Positions 16,045 to 24,833 of a DNA stretch of 64,000 nt are shown here, piece by piece (position 1 is the first letter of the stretch; each line of letters opens with the position of its first letter). The DNA lies in contig NZ_JASTLB010000001.1 in NCBI RefSeq assembly GCF_030499535.1, positions 4,712,001-4,776,000 on the forward strand, given 5' to 3'. The notes beneath the pieces are model-generated. The model ran no database searches and was not told the DNA's origin. It saw only the letters and a program-made list of their open reading frames with translations. Position numbers and translations under genes: made by a program. The DNA is from Streptomyces sp. TG1A-8 (GTDB lineage: Bacteria > Actinomycetota > Actinomycetes > Streptomycetales > Streptomycetaceae).

Positions 16045-17463
16045 TCAGGCGACCGGCTCCTTGTCGGCCGGCGCCTCCGCCGCGGGGGCCGTACGGCCCG
16101 CCAGGACCCGCTCCTTCACCAGGGCGATCACCAGCACGACCGCCGCGACCAGCAGCGACAGCAGCACGGTCTCCCGGCCGTCGTGCTCGGTGTCGGTCAG
16201 CATGTACCCCAGCACGAACACGATCAGCGCGGCCGTCGCCCAGGTGAGGTACGGGTACAGCCACATCTTCACGACGAGCTTCTCCGGCGCCTCGCGCTGG
16301 ATGATCTTCCGCATCCGCAGCTGCGAGAAGCAGATGACCAGCCACACGAACAGCGCCACCGCACCGCTGGAGTTGACCAGGAACAGGAACACGGAGTCCG
16401 GGAACTCGTAGTTGAAGAACACCGCCACGAAGCCGAAGACGACCGACGCCAGGATCGCCGTCTGCGGCACGCCGCGGGAGGTGGTGCGGGCGAAGGACTG
16501 CGGCGCGTCACCGCGCTGGCCGAGCGAGAAGGCCATGCGGGAGGCCGTGTAGAGGCCGGAGTTCAGGCAGGACAGCACCGAGGTCAGCACGATGACGTTC
16601 ATGATCTGGCCGGCGTGCGCGATGCCGAGGGAGTTCAGCGCGGCGACGTAGGAGCCGTCCTTCTTGATGGACGGGTCGTTCCACGGCAGCAGCGCGACCA
16701 CGACGAGGATGGAACCCAGGTAGAAGACGCCGATCCGCCAGATGATGCTGTTGGTGGACTTGGTGACCGCGCGCTGCGGGTCCTCCGACTCGCCGGCCGC
16801 CAGGGTCGCGATCTCACTGCCCATGAAGGAGAAGACGACCAACAGCACACCGGTGAGGACGGTGCCGGGACCGTGCGGCAGGAAGCCGCCGTGGGCGGTG
16901 AGGTTGGACAGGCCCGCCTTGTCGCTGTGCACACCCGGCAGCACGCCGAAGACCGCCAGCGCGCCGATGACGATGAACGCGCCGATCGCCACGACCTTGA
17001 TGCCGGCGAACCAGAACTCGAACTCGCCGTAGGAGCCGACGGAGACCAGGTTGGTGGCGGTGAGCACCACCATCACGATGAGGGCCCAGCCCCACTGCGG
17101 AACGGCCGGTATCCAGCCCTCCAGGATCTTGGCGCCGGCGGTCGCCTCGACGGCGAGGACGACGACCCAGAAGAACCAGTACAGCCAGCCGATGGAGAAC
17201 CCGGCCCAGCGGCCGAGGGCACGGTCGGCGTGCGCCGAGAAGGAGCCGGAGGTGGGGTTGGCGGCGGACATCTCGCCGAGCATCCGCATCACCAGGACGA
17301 CGAGCATGCCGACGAGGGCGTACGACAGCAGGATGCCGGGGCCGGTGGTGGCGATGCCGCTGCTGGAGCCGACGAAGAGTCCGGCACCGATCACACCGCC
17401 GATGGCGATCATCGTCAGGTGACGGTTCTTGAGACCTGCTTGAAGACCGGAACCAGGGGTCAT
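16045..17463 (-). CDS. Amino acid permease (APC superfamily, GABA/asparagine permease-like)
   Basis: 472-residue inner-membrane transporter with about 12 transmembrane helices. The family motif IAIGGVIGAGLFVGSSSGI is at about residues 19-37, and FMGSEIATLAAGESEDP carries the substrate-pathway segment conserved in the AnsP/GabP/AroP group. It probably imports an amino acid or GABA with protons; the substrate cannot be fixed. ATG 17463 has AAAGGAAA about nine bases upstream; the frame stays open farther upstream, but those starts lack ribosome sites. A clear promoter with an 11-bp periodic repeat lies at 17610-17638, and a perfect hairpin terminates the gene. Confidence 0.9.
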   Translation of the reverse strand: MTPGSGLQAGLKNRHLTMIAIGGVIGAGLFVGSSSGIATTGPGILLSYALVGMLVVLVMRMLGEMSAANPTSGSFSAHADRALGRWAGFSIGWLYWFFWVVVLAVEATAGAKILEGWIPAVPQWGWALIVMVVLTATNLVSVGSYGEFEFWFAGIKVVAIGAFIVIGALAVFGVLPGVHSDKAGLSNLTAHGGFLPHGPGTVLTGVLLVVFSFMGSEIATLAAGESEDPQRAVTKSTNSIIWRIGVFYLGSILVVVALLPWNDPSIKKDGSYVAALNSLGIAHAGQIMNVIVLTSVLSCLNSGLYTASRMAFSLGQRGDAPQSFARTTSRGVPQTAILASVVFGFVAVFFNYEFPDSVFLFLVNSSGAVALFVWLVICFSQLRMRKIIQREAPEKLVVKMWLYPYLTWATAALIVFVLGYMLTDTEHDGRETVLLSLLVAAVVLVIALVKERVLAGRTAPAAEAPADKEPVA

Positions 17464-17609
17464 GGGACGGATTTCCTTTGTGCCGGTGGAACGTTTCCCG
17501 TACGGGCGGGGATGCCGGGACGCGGCGGGGTAGGGGGCCACGCACGAGCGGTGTACGAGCTGGACCAGTGAATCCGAGGCCAACGGAATGGGGAACCTCT
17601 GAATCCAGA

Positions 17610-17638
17610 TCGTTACTTGAGGTTTGCTTGAGGTTCAA
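17610..17638 (-). promoter_or_regulatory. Promoter of the amino acid permease with GlnR-like direct repeats
   Basis: On the minus strand TTGAAC-N17-TAACGA is a good vegetative promoter. Its spacer carries two copies of AACCTCAAG exactly 11 bp apart, and five-base elements TTGAA, GCAAA and GTAAC recur with six-base gaps. That spacing equals the GlnR box (gTnAc-n6-GaAAc). Control by nitrogen status is an inference. Confidence 0.5.
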
Positions 17639-17697
17639 TGGCGTAGCTCACAGGTGAGCCGCGGGCACCCGAGGCTGCCACGGGAAAACGCGCGTGT

Positions 17698-17703
17698 CAC
17701 ACT
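17698..17703 (+). promoter_or_regulatory. Putative -10 element of leaderless rpiB
   Basis: CACACT lies six bases before the rpiB ATG at 17710, and no ribosome-binding site intervenes, suggesting leaderless transcription. No convincing -35 element is seen. Confidence 0.35.
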
Positions 17704-17709
17704 CGTCCC

Positions 17710-18198
17710 ATGCGCGTGTATCTCGGCTCCGACCATGCGGGCTACGAACTCAAGAACCACCTCGTCGAGTGGCTCAGGGCAGCGGGGCACGAGCCCGTCG
17801 ACTGCGGGCCGCACATCTACGACGACCAGGACGACTACCCGCCCTTCTGCCTGCGCGCCGCCGAGCGGACCGCCGCGGACGCCGGCGCCCTCGGCATCGT
17901 GATCGGCGGCTCCGGCAACGGGGAGCAGATCGCCGCGAACAAGGTGAAGGGGGTGCGGGCGGCCCTGGCCTGGAGCGAGGAGACGGCCGCGCTGGGCCGG
18001 CAGCACAACGACGCCAACGTCGTGGCGGTGGGCGCGCGGATGCACAGCACACAGGAGGCGACCAGGTTCGTCGAGGTGTTCCTGGGCACCCCGTTCTCCG
18101 GCGACGAGCGCCACGTCCGCCGCATCGACATGCTCTCCGCCTACGAGACGACGGGCGACCTGCCCGCGATCCCGGCGCACCACCCGCAGCAGGACTGA
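17710..18198 (+). CDS. rpiB: Ribose-5-phosphate isomerase B
   Basis: 162-residue RpiB/LacAB family enzyme interconverting ribose 5-phosphate and ribulose 5-phosphate in the pentose phosphate pathway. The N terminus MRVYLGSDHAGYELK is typical. The active-site segment is GGSGNGEQIAANK at residues 66-78, with serine at 68 where E. coli RpiB has its catalytic cysteine, and E72 nearby. This is the actinobacterial (M. tuberculosis) type, which uses a glutamate base (established knowledge). It precedes the glycosylase gene by 30 bp, the same neighbour order as Rv2465c-Rv2464c as I recall it. Confidence 0.93.
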   Translation: MRVYLGSDHAGYELKNHLVEWLRAAGHEPVDCGPHIYDDQDDYPPFCLRAAERTAADAGALGIVIGGSGNGEQIAANKVKGVRAALAWSEETAALGRQHNDANVVAVGARMHSTQEATRFVEVFLGTPFSGDERHVRRIDMLSAYETTGDLPAIPAHHPQQD

Positions 18199-18228
18199 GG
18201 CCCCCGGGGGCCGGAAGGAAGGGGCACC

Positions 18229-19038
18229 GTGCCGGAGGGGCACACGATCCACCGCCTGGCGCACGACTACGCCACCCGCTTCCGCGGCACGGCGCCCCGC
18301 GTCACCAGCCCCCAGGGCAAGTTCTCCGACGCCGCGGACCTGCTCGACGGCGCCCCGCTCACCGCCACCGAGGCCCACGGCAAGCACCTCTTCCTGGGCT
18401 TCCGCGCCGACGACTGGGTGCACATCCACCTCGGCCTCTTCGGCAGGGTCGCCCTCGGCGAGGTGCCCGCGCCCCCGCCGGCCGGCACGGTCCGGCTCCG
18501 GCTCGTGAACGGCACGTCCTACGCCGACCTGCGCGGCCCCGCCACCTGCGCCCTGATCACCGGCGCCGGGAAACGGGCCGTCCACGACCGGCTCGGCCCC
18601 GACCCGCTGCGCGACGACGCCGATCCGGACGCCGCGTACCGCAGGATCTCCCGCAGCCGTACCGCCGTCGCCGCCCTGCTGATGGACCAGAAGGTCATCG
18701 CCGGCGTCGGCAACGTCTACCGCGCCGAGGTCCTCTTCCGGCACCGCATCGACCCCTACCGCCCCGGCCGGGACCTCACCCGGGCCGAATGGGAGGCGCT
18801 CTGGGCCGACCTGGTGGAACTGATGCGCGAGGGCGTCCGGCACAACCGCATCGACACCGTCCGTCCCGAGCACACCCCGCGGGCCATGGGCCGCCCGCCC
18901 CGCGTGGACGGCCACGGCGGCGAGGTGTACGTCTACCGGCGGGCCGCCCTGCCCTGCCACCTGTGCGGCACCGGCATCCGCACCGCCGGCCTCGCCGCCC
19001 GCAACCTCTTCTGGTGCCCCACCTGCCAGGCGCCCTGA
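18229..19038 (+). CDS. Fpg/Nei-family DNA glycosylase-lyase (endonuclease VIII type)
   Basis: 269-residue base-excision repair enzyme removing oxidised bases. GTG 18229 is the start because the mature protein must begin M-P2-E3 (PEGHTIHRLA): the proline amine is the catalytic nucleophile and E3 is essential. AHGKHLFLGF carries the conserved lysine; NVYRAEVLF is the helix-two-turn-helix segment. The C-terminal zinc finger has CHLCGTG and CPTCQ. The finger and overall length fit the Nei1 branch of actinobacteria rather than MutM. It forms a likely operon with rpiB; GGAAGGAAGGGG precedes the start. Confidence 0.92.
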   Translation: MPEGHTIHRLAHDYATRFRGTAPRVTSPQGKFSDAADLLDGAPLTATEAHGKHLFLGFRADDWVHIHLGLFGRVALGEVPAPPPAGTVRLRLVNGTSYADLRGPATCALITGAGKRAVHDRLGPDPLRDDADPDAAYRRISRSRTAVAALLMDQKVIAGVGNVYRAEVLFRHRIDPYRPGRDLTRAEWEALWADLVELMREGVRHNRIDTVRPEHTPRAMGRPPRVDGHGGEVYVYRRAALPCHLCGTGIRTAGLAARNLFWCPTCQAP

Positions 19039-19271
19039 CCGGGGTCTGGAACCACCCGGGACCCGTACGGCGGCCGCGGCGCCGCGTCGGCCGCCGCGGG
19101 CCGTGCCCACCGGCGCGCCGCGCAGCGGGCCGGCGAATTCCGCCGCGGGGGCGGTGCCCGGGTCCCGCGTGCCGTTCACTGTAGGTCGAACGGCGAAGTC
19201 GAGCCTCGCACGGGCGACAAGTGGAACCTCCCGTGCCAAGCGGCTGGTCCGATGGATAGGGTCCCCAACTG

Positions 19272-20444
19272 ATGGCAGCAGGACGAGAGCGGCGCGCGAA
19301 GGCCGAGACGTTCACGGCACGGTGGAAGATCCAGTGGCACCGGGCCCGCATCGGCGTGCGCAGAAGCGCCGTGGACTACTTCCGCGGCGACGGCTCGGAC
19401 TGGATAGCGCTCGTCGGCCTCCTGCTGATCGTCCCCGTCCTCACGGCCATGACCCTCGTCGACCCGGTGTGGTTCTCACCGGCCTCGCTGGTCCTGCCGA
19501 TCGTGACGGGCGGACTGTTCCTGCGCCCGGCCAACCTGCTCGGCCTGTACGCGGCGGCGGCCACCGCGCTGATCGTGGAGTCGGTGCGGCTCGGCCCGTA
19601 CACCGAGGGTGCCTCGCGGGTCACCCCGGGCGTGGTGCTGGTGGTCGCCGCGTGCGGCTTCTTCGGGCTGCTGACCGCGCAGTTCCGCAGCAGGGTCGGC
19701 GTGCCCTGGCGGCGCGGCGGCACCATGCTGTTCGACCTGCGCGAGCGGATCCGGGTGCAGAGCAAGCTGCCGAAGCTGCCGCGGGGCTGGCACCACGAGA
19801 TGGCGCTCAGGCCGGCCGGCGGCCAGTCCTTCTCGGGCGACTTCGTGGTCGCGGCCCGCACGAACGGCGGCCGCACCCTGGAGGTCGTCCTCACCGACGT
19901 GTCCGGCAAGGGCATGGACGCGGGCTCGCGGGCCCTGCTGCTGTCCGGCGCGTTCGGCGGCCTGCTCGGCTCCCTGCCCCCGCACGCCTTCCTGCCGGCG
20001 GCCAACGGCTACCTCCTGCGCCAGGAGTGGGAGGAGGGCTTCGCCACCTCCATCCACCTCGTGCTGGACCTGGACTCCGGGGACTACGAGCTGTACTCCG
20101 CCGGCCATCCGCCGGGGCTGCAACTGAGCGCGGGCACCGGCCGCTGGGAGGAGAAGGCCGCCGAGGGGCCGCTGCTGGGTGTCTACGACGGTGCCCGGTT
20201 CGACCCCGTCAAGGGCTCCCTGCGCCCCGGTGACGTGCTGATGCTGTTCACGGACGGCCTGGTGGAGACCGCCGACCGGGACATCGTCGAGGGCATCGAC
20301 CGGCTCACCGGCGAGGCCGACCGCTATGTCGCCGGCGGCTTCCACGGCGCCGCCTGGCACCTCATCGAGGCGGTCGCCAAGGACGTCAACGACGACCGCG
20401 CCCTGCTGCTGATCTGCCGCGAGGCCCCGCCGGCGGTCCGCTGA
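19272..20444 (+). CDS. Membrane-anchored PP2C/SpoIIE-type serine phosphatase
   Basis: 390-residue protein. An Arg-rich N terminus is followed by three or four hydrophobic helices (about residues 43-130), then a SpoIIE-type phosphatase domain (about 160-385). That domain has GDFVVAARTNGG, DVSGKGMDAGSRA (metal-binding DVSGKG), SAGHPPGLQL and LFTDGLVE, the standard PPM metal and structural motifs. Such enzymes in Streptomyces usually dephosphorylate anti-anti-sigma factors. The membrane part carries no recognised sensor domain, so the signal is unknown. ATG 19272 is preceded by TAGGGT at 19257-19262, again hinting at a very short leader. Confidence 0.9.
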   Translation: MAAGRERRAKAETFTARWKIQWHRARIGVRRSAVDYFRGDGSDWIALVGLLLIVPVLTAMTLVDPVWFSPASLVLPIVTGGLFLRPANLLGLYAAAATALIVESVRLGPYTEGASRVTPGVVLVVAACGFFGLLTAQFRSRVGVPWRRGGTMLFDLRERIRVQSKLPKLPRGWHHEMALRPAGGQSFSGDFVVAARTNGGRTLEVVLTDVSGKGMDAGSRALLLSGAFGGLLGSLPPHAFLPAANGYLLRQEWEEGFATSIHLVLDLDSGDYELYSAGHPPGLQLSAGTGRWEEKAAEGPLLGVYDGARFDPVKGSLRPGDVLMLFTDGLVETADRDIVEGIDRLTGEADRYVAGGFHGAAWHLIEAVAKDVNDDRALLLICREAPPAVR

Positions 20445-20456
20445 GGCGCGCCGCGG

Positions 20457-20462
20457 GACACT
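20457..20462 (+). promoter_or_regulatory. Putative -10 element before the HD-domain gene
   Basis: GACACT stands six bases before GTG 20469. The gap GGAGGG could act as a ribosome site or as the first transcribed bases, so leaderless and leadered transcription are both possible. Confidence 0.3.
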
Positions 20463-20468
20463 GGAGGG

Positions 20469-20966
20469 GTGACCGGGAACCCGTGCCCCCCGCTGACGCC
20501 GTCCGAGGTCGAGGCCGTCGCCCGCGCCGCCCACGCGGGCCAGGCCGACAAGGCGGGACGGCCCTACGCCGACCACCTCGCGGCCGTCGCCGAGGGCGTG
20601 CGCGCCCGCGGCGGGGACGCCGAGCAGATCGCGGCGGCCTGGCTGCACGATTCCGTCGAGGACGGCGCACTGAGCGAGCAGTGGCTGGCGTCGGCCGCCC
20701 TCACCGGGCGCACCAAGGCGGTCGTGCGCGCCCTCACCAAGCGGCCGGGGGAGGAACCGGAGGCGTACGCGCGCCGGATCCTCGCCACCCCGGGCGCGCT
20801 GCTGGTGAAGGAGGCCGACCTGGCGCACAACGCCGACCCGGCCCGGCTGGCCGTCCTCGACGGGGCGACCCGGAAACGACTGACCGAGAAGTACGCGCGG
20901 ATGCGCGCACTCCTCGGTCTGGAACCGGCCGGGACGGAGCCGGGCGGAGCACGGACTAGGCGTTGA
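20469..20966 (+). CDS. HD-domain phosphohydrolase-like protein (RelA/SpoT hydrolase-like)
   Basis: 165-residue protein with a metal-dependent HD fold. ARAAHAGQADKAGRPYADH carries the first histidine, WLHDSVEDG the HD pair followed by the ED of RelA/SpoT hydrolases, and VKEADLAHNAD a later metal ligand. This resembles the small (p)ppGpp hydrolase or Mesh1-like group, but at this length other nucleotide substrates are possible. GTG 20469 is the start. The end overlaps the convergent acyltransferase gene by 11 bp, with no terminator between. Confidence 0.8.
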   Translation: MTGNPCPPLTPSEVEAVARAAHAGQADKAGRPYADHLAAVAEGVRARGGDAEQIAAAWLHDSVEDGALSEQWLASAALTGRTKAVVRALTKRPGEEPEAYARRILATPGALLVKEADLAHNADPARLAVLDGATRKRLTEKYARMRALLGLEPAGTEPGGARTRR

Positions 20967-22155
20967 CCTTCTCGCGCTCGCGGTCCTTGCGCTGGCGTTC
21001 GCGGGCCAGTTCGGCCGCGTCCTGCTTGAACGCCCACTCCATCCTCGGCTCCATCGCGAAGCGGAACACCCGCCGCACCGGACGGGTGCACAGCAGCGTG
21101 ACGACGGCGCCGGCCAGGGCGGTCACCAGGACCTCGCCGAGCGGGCGGTGCAGCCAGGGGTGGTCGAACCAGCCGCGGTAGTCGGCGAACTTCACCACGA
21201 AGCCGTGCAGCAGGTAGCCGTACAGGGTGCCCGCGCCGAGCGCCGTGAACCACATCCGCCGACGCGGCACCCAGGCGAAGAAGCACGCGGTCAGCAGCAG
21301 GGAGCAGCCGAACATCGCGAGCACCATCACCGGGCCCGACCACCACGGGGCGCCCAGCTCCTGCGCGGAGTCGCGGTGGAAGAACCACGCGGTGTTCATC
21401 CGGGGCACCGCCCACCAGCCGACCGCCAGGGCCGCCGCGAACACCGGCACCGAGGCGATCCGCACCCAGCGGCGGCGCACCAGCCCGAAGTGCTCGGGCT
21501 TCATGCACAGGCCCAGCACGAAGTAGGGGAGGAACTGCAGGACGCGCTGCAGGTCGAGGTCGTCGCCGATGCTGGGGCTGAGGGTCGCGAGCATCGCGAT
21601 GCCGACGGCCAGCGGCAGCGGCCAGCGCACCAGCTTCCACACCGGCGTGGTCAGCCGCCAGACGAACAGGGCCACCAGGAACCAGGTCAGGTACCAGGGG
21701 TCGAGGAGGCTGATCTCCTGGTCGGGGGCGTGGTCGACGAAGCGCTTGAAGAGCGGGTAGGCGGTCTCGAAGACGACGTACGGCACGGCGACACCGGTGA
21801 TCAGCCGCTTCAGCCGGTCCGGGCGCATGTCGAAACTGCGGGAGAAGAAGCCGGAGATGATGATGAACGCCGGCATGTGGAAGCTGTACACGACCGTGTA
21901 CACGGCTTCCAGGGTCCGGCTGCCGCCCTTCAGCGGCTCCCACGCGTGCCCCATCGCGACCAGCACGATCGCCAGGTACTTGGCGTTGTCGAAGAAGGCG
22001 TCGCGCTGTCTGCCCGGTCTGTCCGCCGGCGCCCGGCCCTTCCGCGCGTTCATCGGGGTACGCGGGGCTGGCACTCCGTCGGCCGGCGGCTGCGCCGGGG
22101 GGAGCGGCCTGCGGTTCTGGCCGGGGGACGAGGCGGCGTCAAACATCTCAGGCAC
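20956..22155 (-). CDS. Integral membrane acyltransferase (family 3)
   Basis: 399-residue protein of the acyltransferase-3 / fucose 4-O-acetylase-like group, with about ten hydrophobic helices after a Pro-rich cytoplasmic N terminus. FFDNAKYLAIVLVAMGHAWEP at the first helix carries the conserved histidine, and FHMPAFIIISGFFSRSF is the second family signature. It probably O-acetylates an extracellular glycan or lipid-linked precursor. The C terminus is a charged Arg/Glu/Lys tail. Start is GTG 22155 or ATG 22146; neither has a good ribosome site. It is convergent with and overlaps the HD gene by 11 bp. Confidence 0.85.
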   Translation of the reverse strand: MPEMFDAASSPGQNRRPLPPAQPPADGVPAPRTPMNARKGRAPADRPGRQRDAFFDNAKYLAIVLVAMGHAWEPLKGGSRTLEAVYTVVYSFHMPAFIIISGFFSRSFDMRPDRLKRLITGVAVPYVVFETAYPLFKRFVDHAPDQEISLLDPWYLTWFLVALFVWRLTTPVWKLVRWPLPLAVGIAMLATLSPSIGDDLDLQRVLQFLPYFVLGLCMKPEHFGLVRRRWVRIASVPVFAAALAVGWWAVPRMNTAWFFHRDSAQELGAPWWSGPVMVLAMFGCSLLLTACFFAWVPRRRMWFTALGAGTLYGYLLHGFVVKFADYRGWFDHPWLHRPLGEVLVTALAGAVVTLLCTRPVRRVFRFAMEPRMEWAFKQDAAELARERQRKDREREKVNA

Positions 22156-22589
22156 CCTAGCGTCGACTGCGGGATTCCGTAAAACCCCCCAGGATTATTC
22201 GCGGTTGTCCCCTCCGGCTACCCCGTTATTCACGGAACGTGCCACCCCCGTCCCGCGTGACGGTGCACACACGGACACCATCCTTTCCCCCCTGATGTCC
22301 CCATTCATCCCGACTGATTGGGGCATACGGCATCCCGGTGTCCCCAATTCGAATTATCCGCGCGCGAGATGCGCGGAGGCCGAAACGAAGGTCCGCAATT
22401 ACCCGTGGAGGCACCCGTGGCCGGTGCCCCGAATTACCCCGGGGCGCGCGGTAGGCGCCGTGCCCGTGCCCGATGCCGGGTCACGGGCCGCATACAGGGG
22501 CCGTGTTGGTGGCACGATGGTTCTGGCGGGGGTGCGCGGGGCCGTGCCCCGGGGCCCGGAGAGCGGACCGACCGAGGGTGTGATCAGTT
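22156..22589. other. 434-bp intergenic region, divergent promoters, locally A/T-rich
   Basis: Lies between the divergent acyltransferase and small membrane protein genes. It is markedly richer in A and T than its surroundings (about 22165-22430), with GGATTATTCGCGG and CGTTATTCACGG as a loose direct repeat and a perfect palindrome AATTCGAATT at 22346-22355. I see no supported gene; short frames here lack ribosome sites and codon bias. Confidence 0.4.
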
Positions 22590-22784
22590 GTGGCCATTTC
22601 ACTGTCTGTGGTGCTGCTGTTGGCGATCATCATGGTGGTGATGATGCGCGGGGGGAGCATCAAGGCCGGGCCGGCCGTGGTCGCCATCCTCTTCGGCTTC
22701 TTCCTGGCCTCCACCGGCATGGCGCCGTCGATCAACCGCTTCCTCGACTCGCTGGCGCACACCATCAACTCGATCAACTTCTGA
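22590..22784 (+). CDS. Small membrane protein of unknown function
   Basis: 64-residue protein from GTG 22590 with two hydrophobic helices (about residues 3-18 and 27-43) separated by MRGGSIKAGP, and an amphipathic end SINRFLDSLAHTINSINF. It resembles the small LASTG.AP-containing membrane proteins that accompany transfer genes of Streptomyces integrative elements (from memory, not checked), although no transfer gene is present here. A strong hairpin follows the stop, and then the tRNA pair. Function unknown. Confidence 0.75.
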   Translation: MAISLSVVLLLAIIMVVMMRGGSIKAGPAVVAILFGFFLASTGMAPSINRFLDSLAHTINSINF

Positions 22785-22801
22785 CCGCTCGCCCCGGAAC
22801 G

Positions 22802-22841
22802 CCGGGGGCCCGGCCCCGCCGAAGCGGAACCGGGCCCCCGG
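22802..22841. terminator. Hairpin terminator between small membrane protein and tRNA-Gly
   Basis: CCGGGGGCCCGG and CCGGGCCCCCGG form a 12-bp stem around a 16-base loop, 17 bp after the small gene and 9 bp from the 3' end of the convergent tRNA-Gly. Confidence 0.75.
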
Positions 22842-22850
22842 ACCGTGCAG

Positions 22851-22921
22851 AGCGGGCGACGGGAATCGAACCCGCGTAGCTAGTTTGGAAGACTAGGGCT
22901 CTACCATTGAGCTACGCCCGC
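22851..22921 (-). tRNA. tRNA-Gly, anticodon TCC
   Basis: On the minus strand acceptor arms GCGGGCG and CGCCCGC pair, GTAGCTCAATGGTAGAG forms the D arm, CTAGT-CTTCCAA-ACTAG the anticodon arm with TCC at 34-36, and CGGGTTCGATTCCCG the T arm. The CCA end is not encoded. Confidence 0.97.
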
Positions 22922-23083
22922 AAGGTCGCGCCGCAGGTCGGTGACCCCGGCACTGCAGAGCATCGTAGCGGGTCGGCCGCCGCGGAGGCCAACGTGTTCC
23001 CCCGCGAGGAGGGTACGCGCGCCGCCGCGGACAATACGGCCGCCCGATCCGGTCCGGGCATGTACCCTACGTGTCGCACCAGA

Positions 23084-23160
23084 CGGGGTGTGGCGCAGCT
23101 TGGTAGCGCGTCCGCTTTGGGAGCGGAAGGCCGTGGGTTCAAATCCCGCCACCCCGACCA
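23084..23160 (+). tRNA. tRNA-Pro, anticodon TGG
   Basis: Acceptor arms CGGGGTG and CACCCCG, D arm GCGCAGCTTGGTAGCGC, anticodon arm TCCGC-TTTGGGA-GCGGA with TGG, T arm GTGGGTTCAAATCCCGC, discriminator A and encoded CCA. 77 nt including CCA. Confidence 0.97.
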
Positions 23161-23184
23161 ACGGCTCACCGTGATGATCGCCTT

Positions 23185-23213
23185 TTGGGGCGCTGACCGG
23201 CTGCGGTTACTAT
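23185..23213 (+). promoter_or_regulatory. Promoter of tig
   Basis: TTGGGG-N17-TACTAT fits the vegetative sigma-HrdB pattern. It lies 120 bp upstream of the tig start codon, just after tRNA-Pro. Confidence 0.55.
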
Positions 23214-23333
23214 GCAAGCTGCCCGCCCGTGTGTCCCGGCCCCCAGGCCAGTGAACTCCTCCGGGCGGCGAAGTCCGCCGGACCTGTCTGGCTCCGGCAG
23301 AAACCAAGCAGTCAGCCACAAGGAGACCGAACC

Positions 23334-24716
23334 GTGAAGAGCGCCGTGGAGACCCTGAACCCGACCCGGGTTCGGCTCACTGTCGAGGTGCCCTTCGAGG
23401 AGCTCAAGGACAGCCTCGACGCGGCGTACAAGAAGATCAACCAGCAGGTCACGGTGAAGGGCTTCCGCAAGGGCAAGATCCCGGCCCGGGTCATCGACCA
23501 GCGGTTCGGGCGCGGCGCGGTGCTGGAGGAGGCCGTCAACGACGCGCTCCCGAAGTTCTACACCGACGCGGTCAACGAGGCCGAGCTGAGCCCGCTGGGC
23601 CAGCCCGAGGTCGACATCACCGAGCTGAAGGACGGCGAGACGCTGAACTTCACCGCCGAGGTCGACGTCCGCCCGGCCCTGGAGGTCCCGGACTACTCCG
23701 GCATCGAGGTCGAGGTCGACGCGGTCGAGGTCACCGACGAGGACGTCGAGAAGTCGGTCGAGCAGCTGCGCGAGCGCTTCGCCTCCACCACCCCCGTCGA
23801 GCGGGCCGCCGAGGACGGCGACGTCGTCACCATCGACCTGCAGGCCAAGGTCGACGGCGAGGTCCTGGAGGACGGCATCGCCAACGGCGTCTCCTACACC
23901 ATCGGCTCCGGCGAGCTGCTGGACGGCATCGACGACGCCGTGAAGGGCCTGTCCGCCGGTGAGGAGGCCACCTTCGCCTCCGAGCTGAAGGGCGGCTCCG
24001 CCGCGGGCAAGGAGGCCGAGGTCACCGTCAAGGTCACCCAGGTCGCCGCCCGTGAGCTGCCCGAGCTCGACGACGACTTCGCACAGCTCGCCTCCGAGTT
24101 CGACACCCTGGACGAGCTGCGGGCCGACAGCCGCAAGCGCCTGGCCGACATGAAGCAGTACGACCAGGCCACCCAGGCGCAGGAGCGCGTCCTGGAGAAG
24201 CTCCTGGAGCTGGTCGAGGTCCCCGTCCCGGAGAAGCTGCTCGAGGACGAGATCAACACCCGCAAGCACAACCTGGAGCACCACCAGCTCGGCCAGATGG
24301 GTCTCACCCTCGACAAGTACCTGGAGATCCAGGGCAAGACCCCCGAGGAGTTCGACACCGAGACCCGCGAGGCGGCGGTCAAGGGCATCAAGACCCAGTT
24401 CGTCCTCGACGAGCTGGTCAAGAAGGAGAACCTCAACGTCAACCAGGAGGAGCTGACCGAGCACCTCATGCGGCGCGCGGCCTCCTCCGGCATGTCCCCC
24501 GACCAGTTCGCCCAGGCCGTCGTCGAGGGCGGCCAGGTGCCGCTGCTGGTCGGCGAGGTCGCCCGCGGCAAGGCCCTGGCCGTCGTGGTCGAGGCCGCCA
24601 CGGTGAAGGACACCAACGGCGAGATCGTCGACCTGGACGACGAGGAGGAGGCCGAGGACGCCGGGACCCCGGCCGCCGAGGCGTCGGAGTCCGGCGAGGA
24701 GCAGGGCGAGGCCTGA
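23334..24716 (+). CDS. tig: Trigger factor, ribosome-associated chaperone and peptidyl-prolyl isomerase
   Basis: 460-residue protein binding nascent chains at the ribosome exit tunnel. The N-terminal domain has the ribosome-docking signature [17 protein letters not shown] at about residues 43-59. The FKBP-type PPIase domain follows at about 160-245 ([28 protein letters not shown]), then the long helical arm domain. The tail is very acidic ([12 protein letters not shown]), common in actinobacteria. GTG 23334 follows AAGGAGA. It directly precedes clpP1, the order also seen in M. tuberculosis and many bacteria, linking folding and proteolysis. A hairpin at 24749-24777 separates the transcripts. 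Confidence 0.97.
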   Translation: MKSAVETLNPTRVRLTVEVPFEELKDSLDAAYKKINQQVTVKGFRKGKIPARVIDQRFGRGAVLEEAVNDALPKFYTDAVNEAELSPLGQPEVDITELKDGETLNFTAEVDVRPALEVPDYSGIEVEVDAVEVTDEDVEKSVEQLRERFASTTPVERAAEDGDVVTIDLQAKVDGEVLEDGIANGVSYTIGSGELLDGIDDAVKGLSAGEEATFASELKGGSAAGKEAEVTVKVTQVAARELPELDDDFAQLASEFDTLDELRADSRKRLADMKQYDQATQAQERVLEKLLELVEVPVPEKLLEDEINTRKHNLEHHQLGQMGLTLDKYLEIQGKTPEEFDTETREAAVKGIKTQFVLDELVKKENLNVNQEELTEHLMRRAASSGMSPDQFAQAVVEGGQVPLLVGEVARGKALAVVVEAATVKDTNGEIVDLDDEEEAEDAGTPAAEASESGEEQGEA

Positions 24717-24748
24717 GCGGCCCCGCGGCACCTCTGACGGCGTAGGAC

Positions 24749-24777
24749 GGGCCCCCGGGAGTGTCTCCTGGGGGCCC
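24749..24777 (+). terminator. Hairpin terminator after tig
   Basis: GGGCCCCCGGGAG and CTCCTGGGGGCCC pair over 13 positions (one wobble) with a 3-base loop, 33 bp after the tig stop. Confidence 0.75.
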
Positions 24778-24833
24778 TGCCGTCTCGCGTCCCGGAAGGG
24801 GCGGCCCGGGCGCCCCGCGGCCCGGCCCGCCGC

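Noticed and set aside
22226..22414. 62-codon minus-strand frame in the A/T-rich gap
   Set aside because: No ribosome site, no hydrophobic or domain pattern, and codon usage unlike neighbours.
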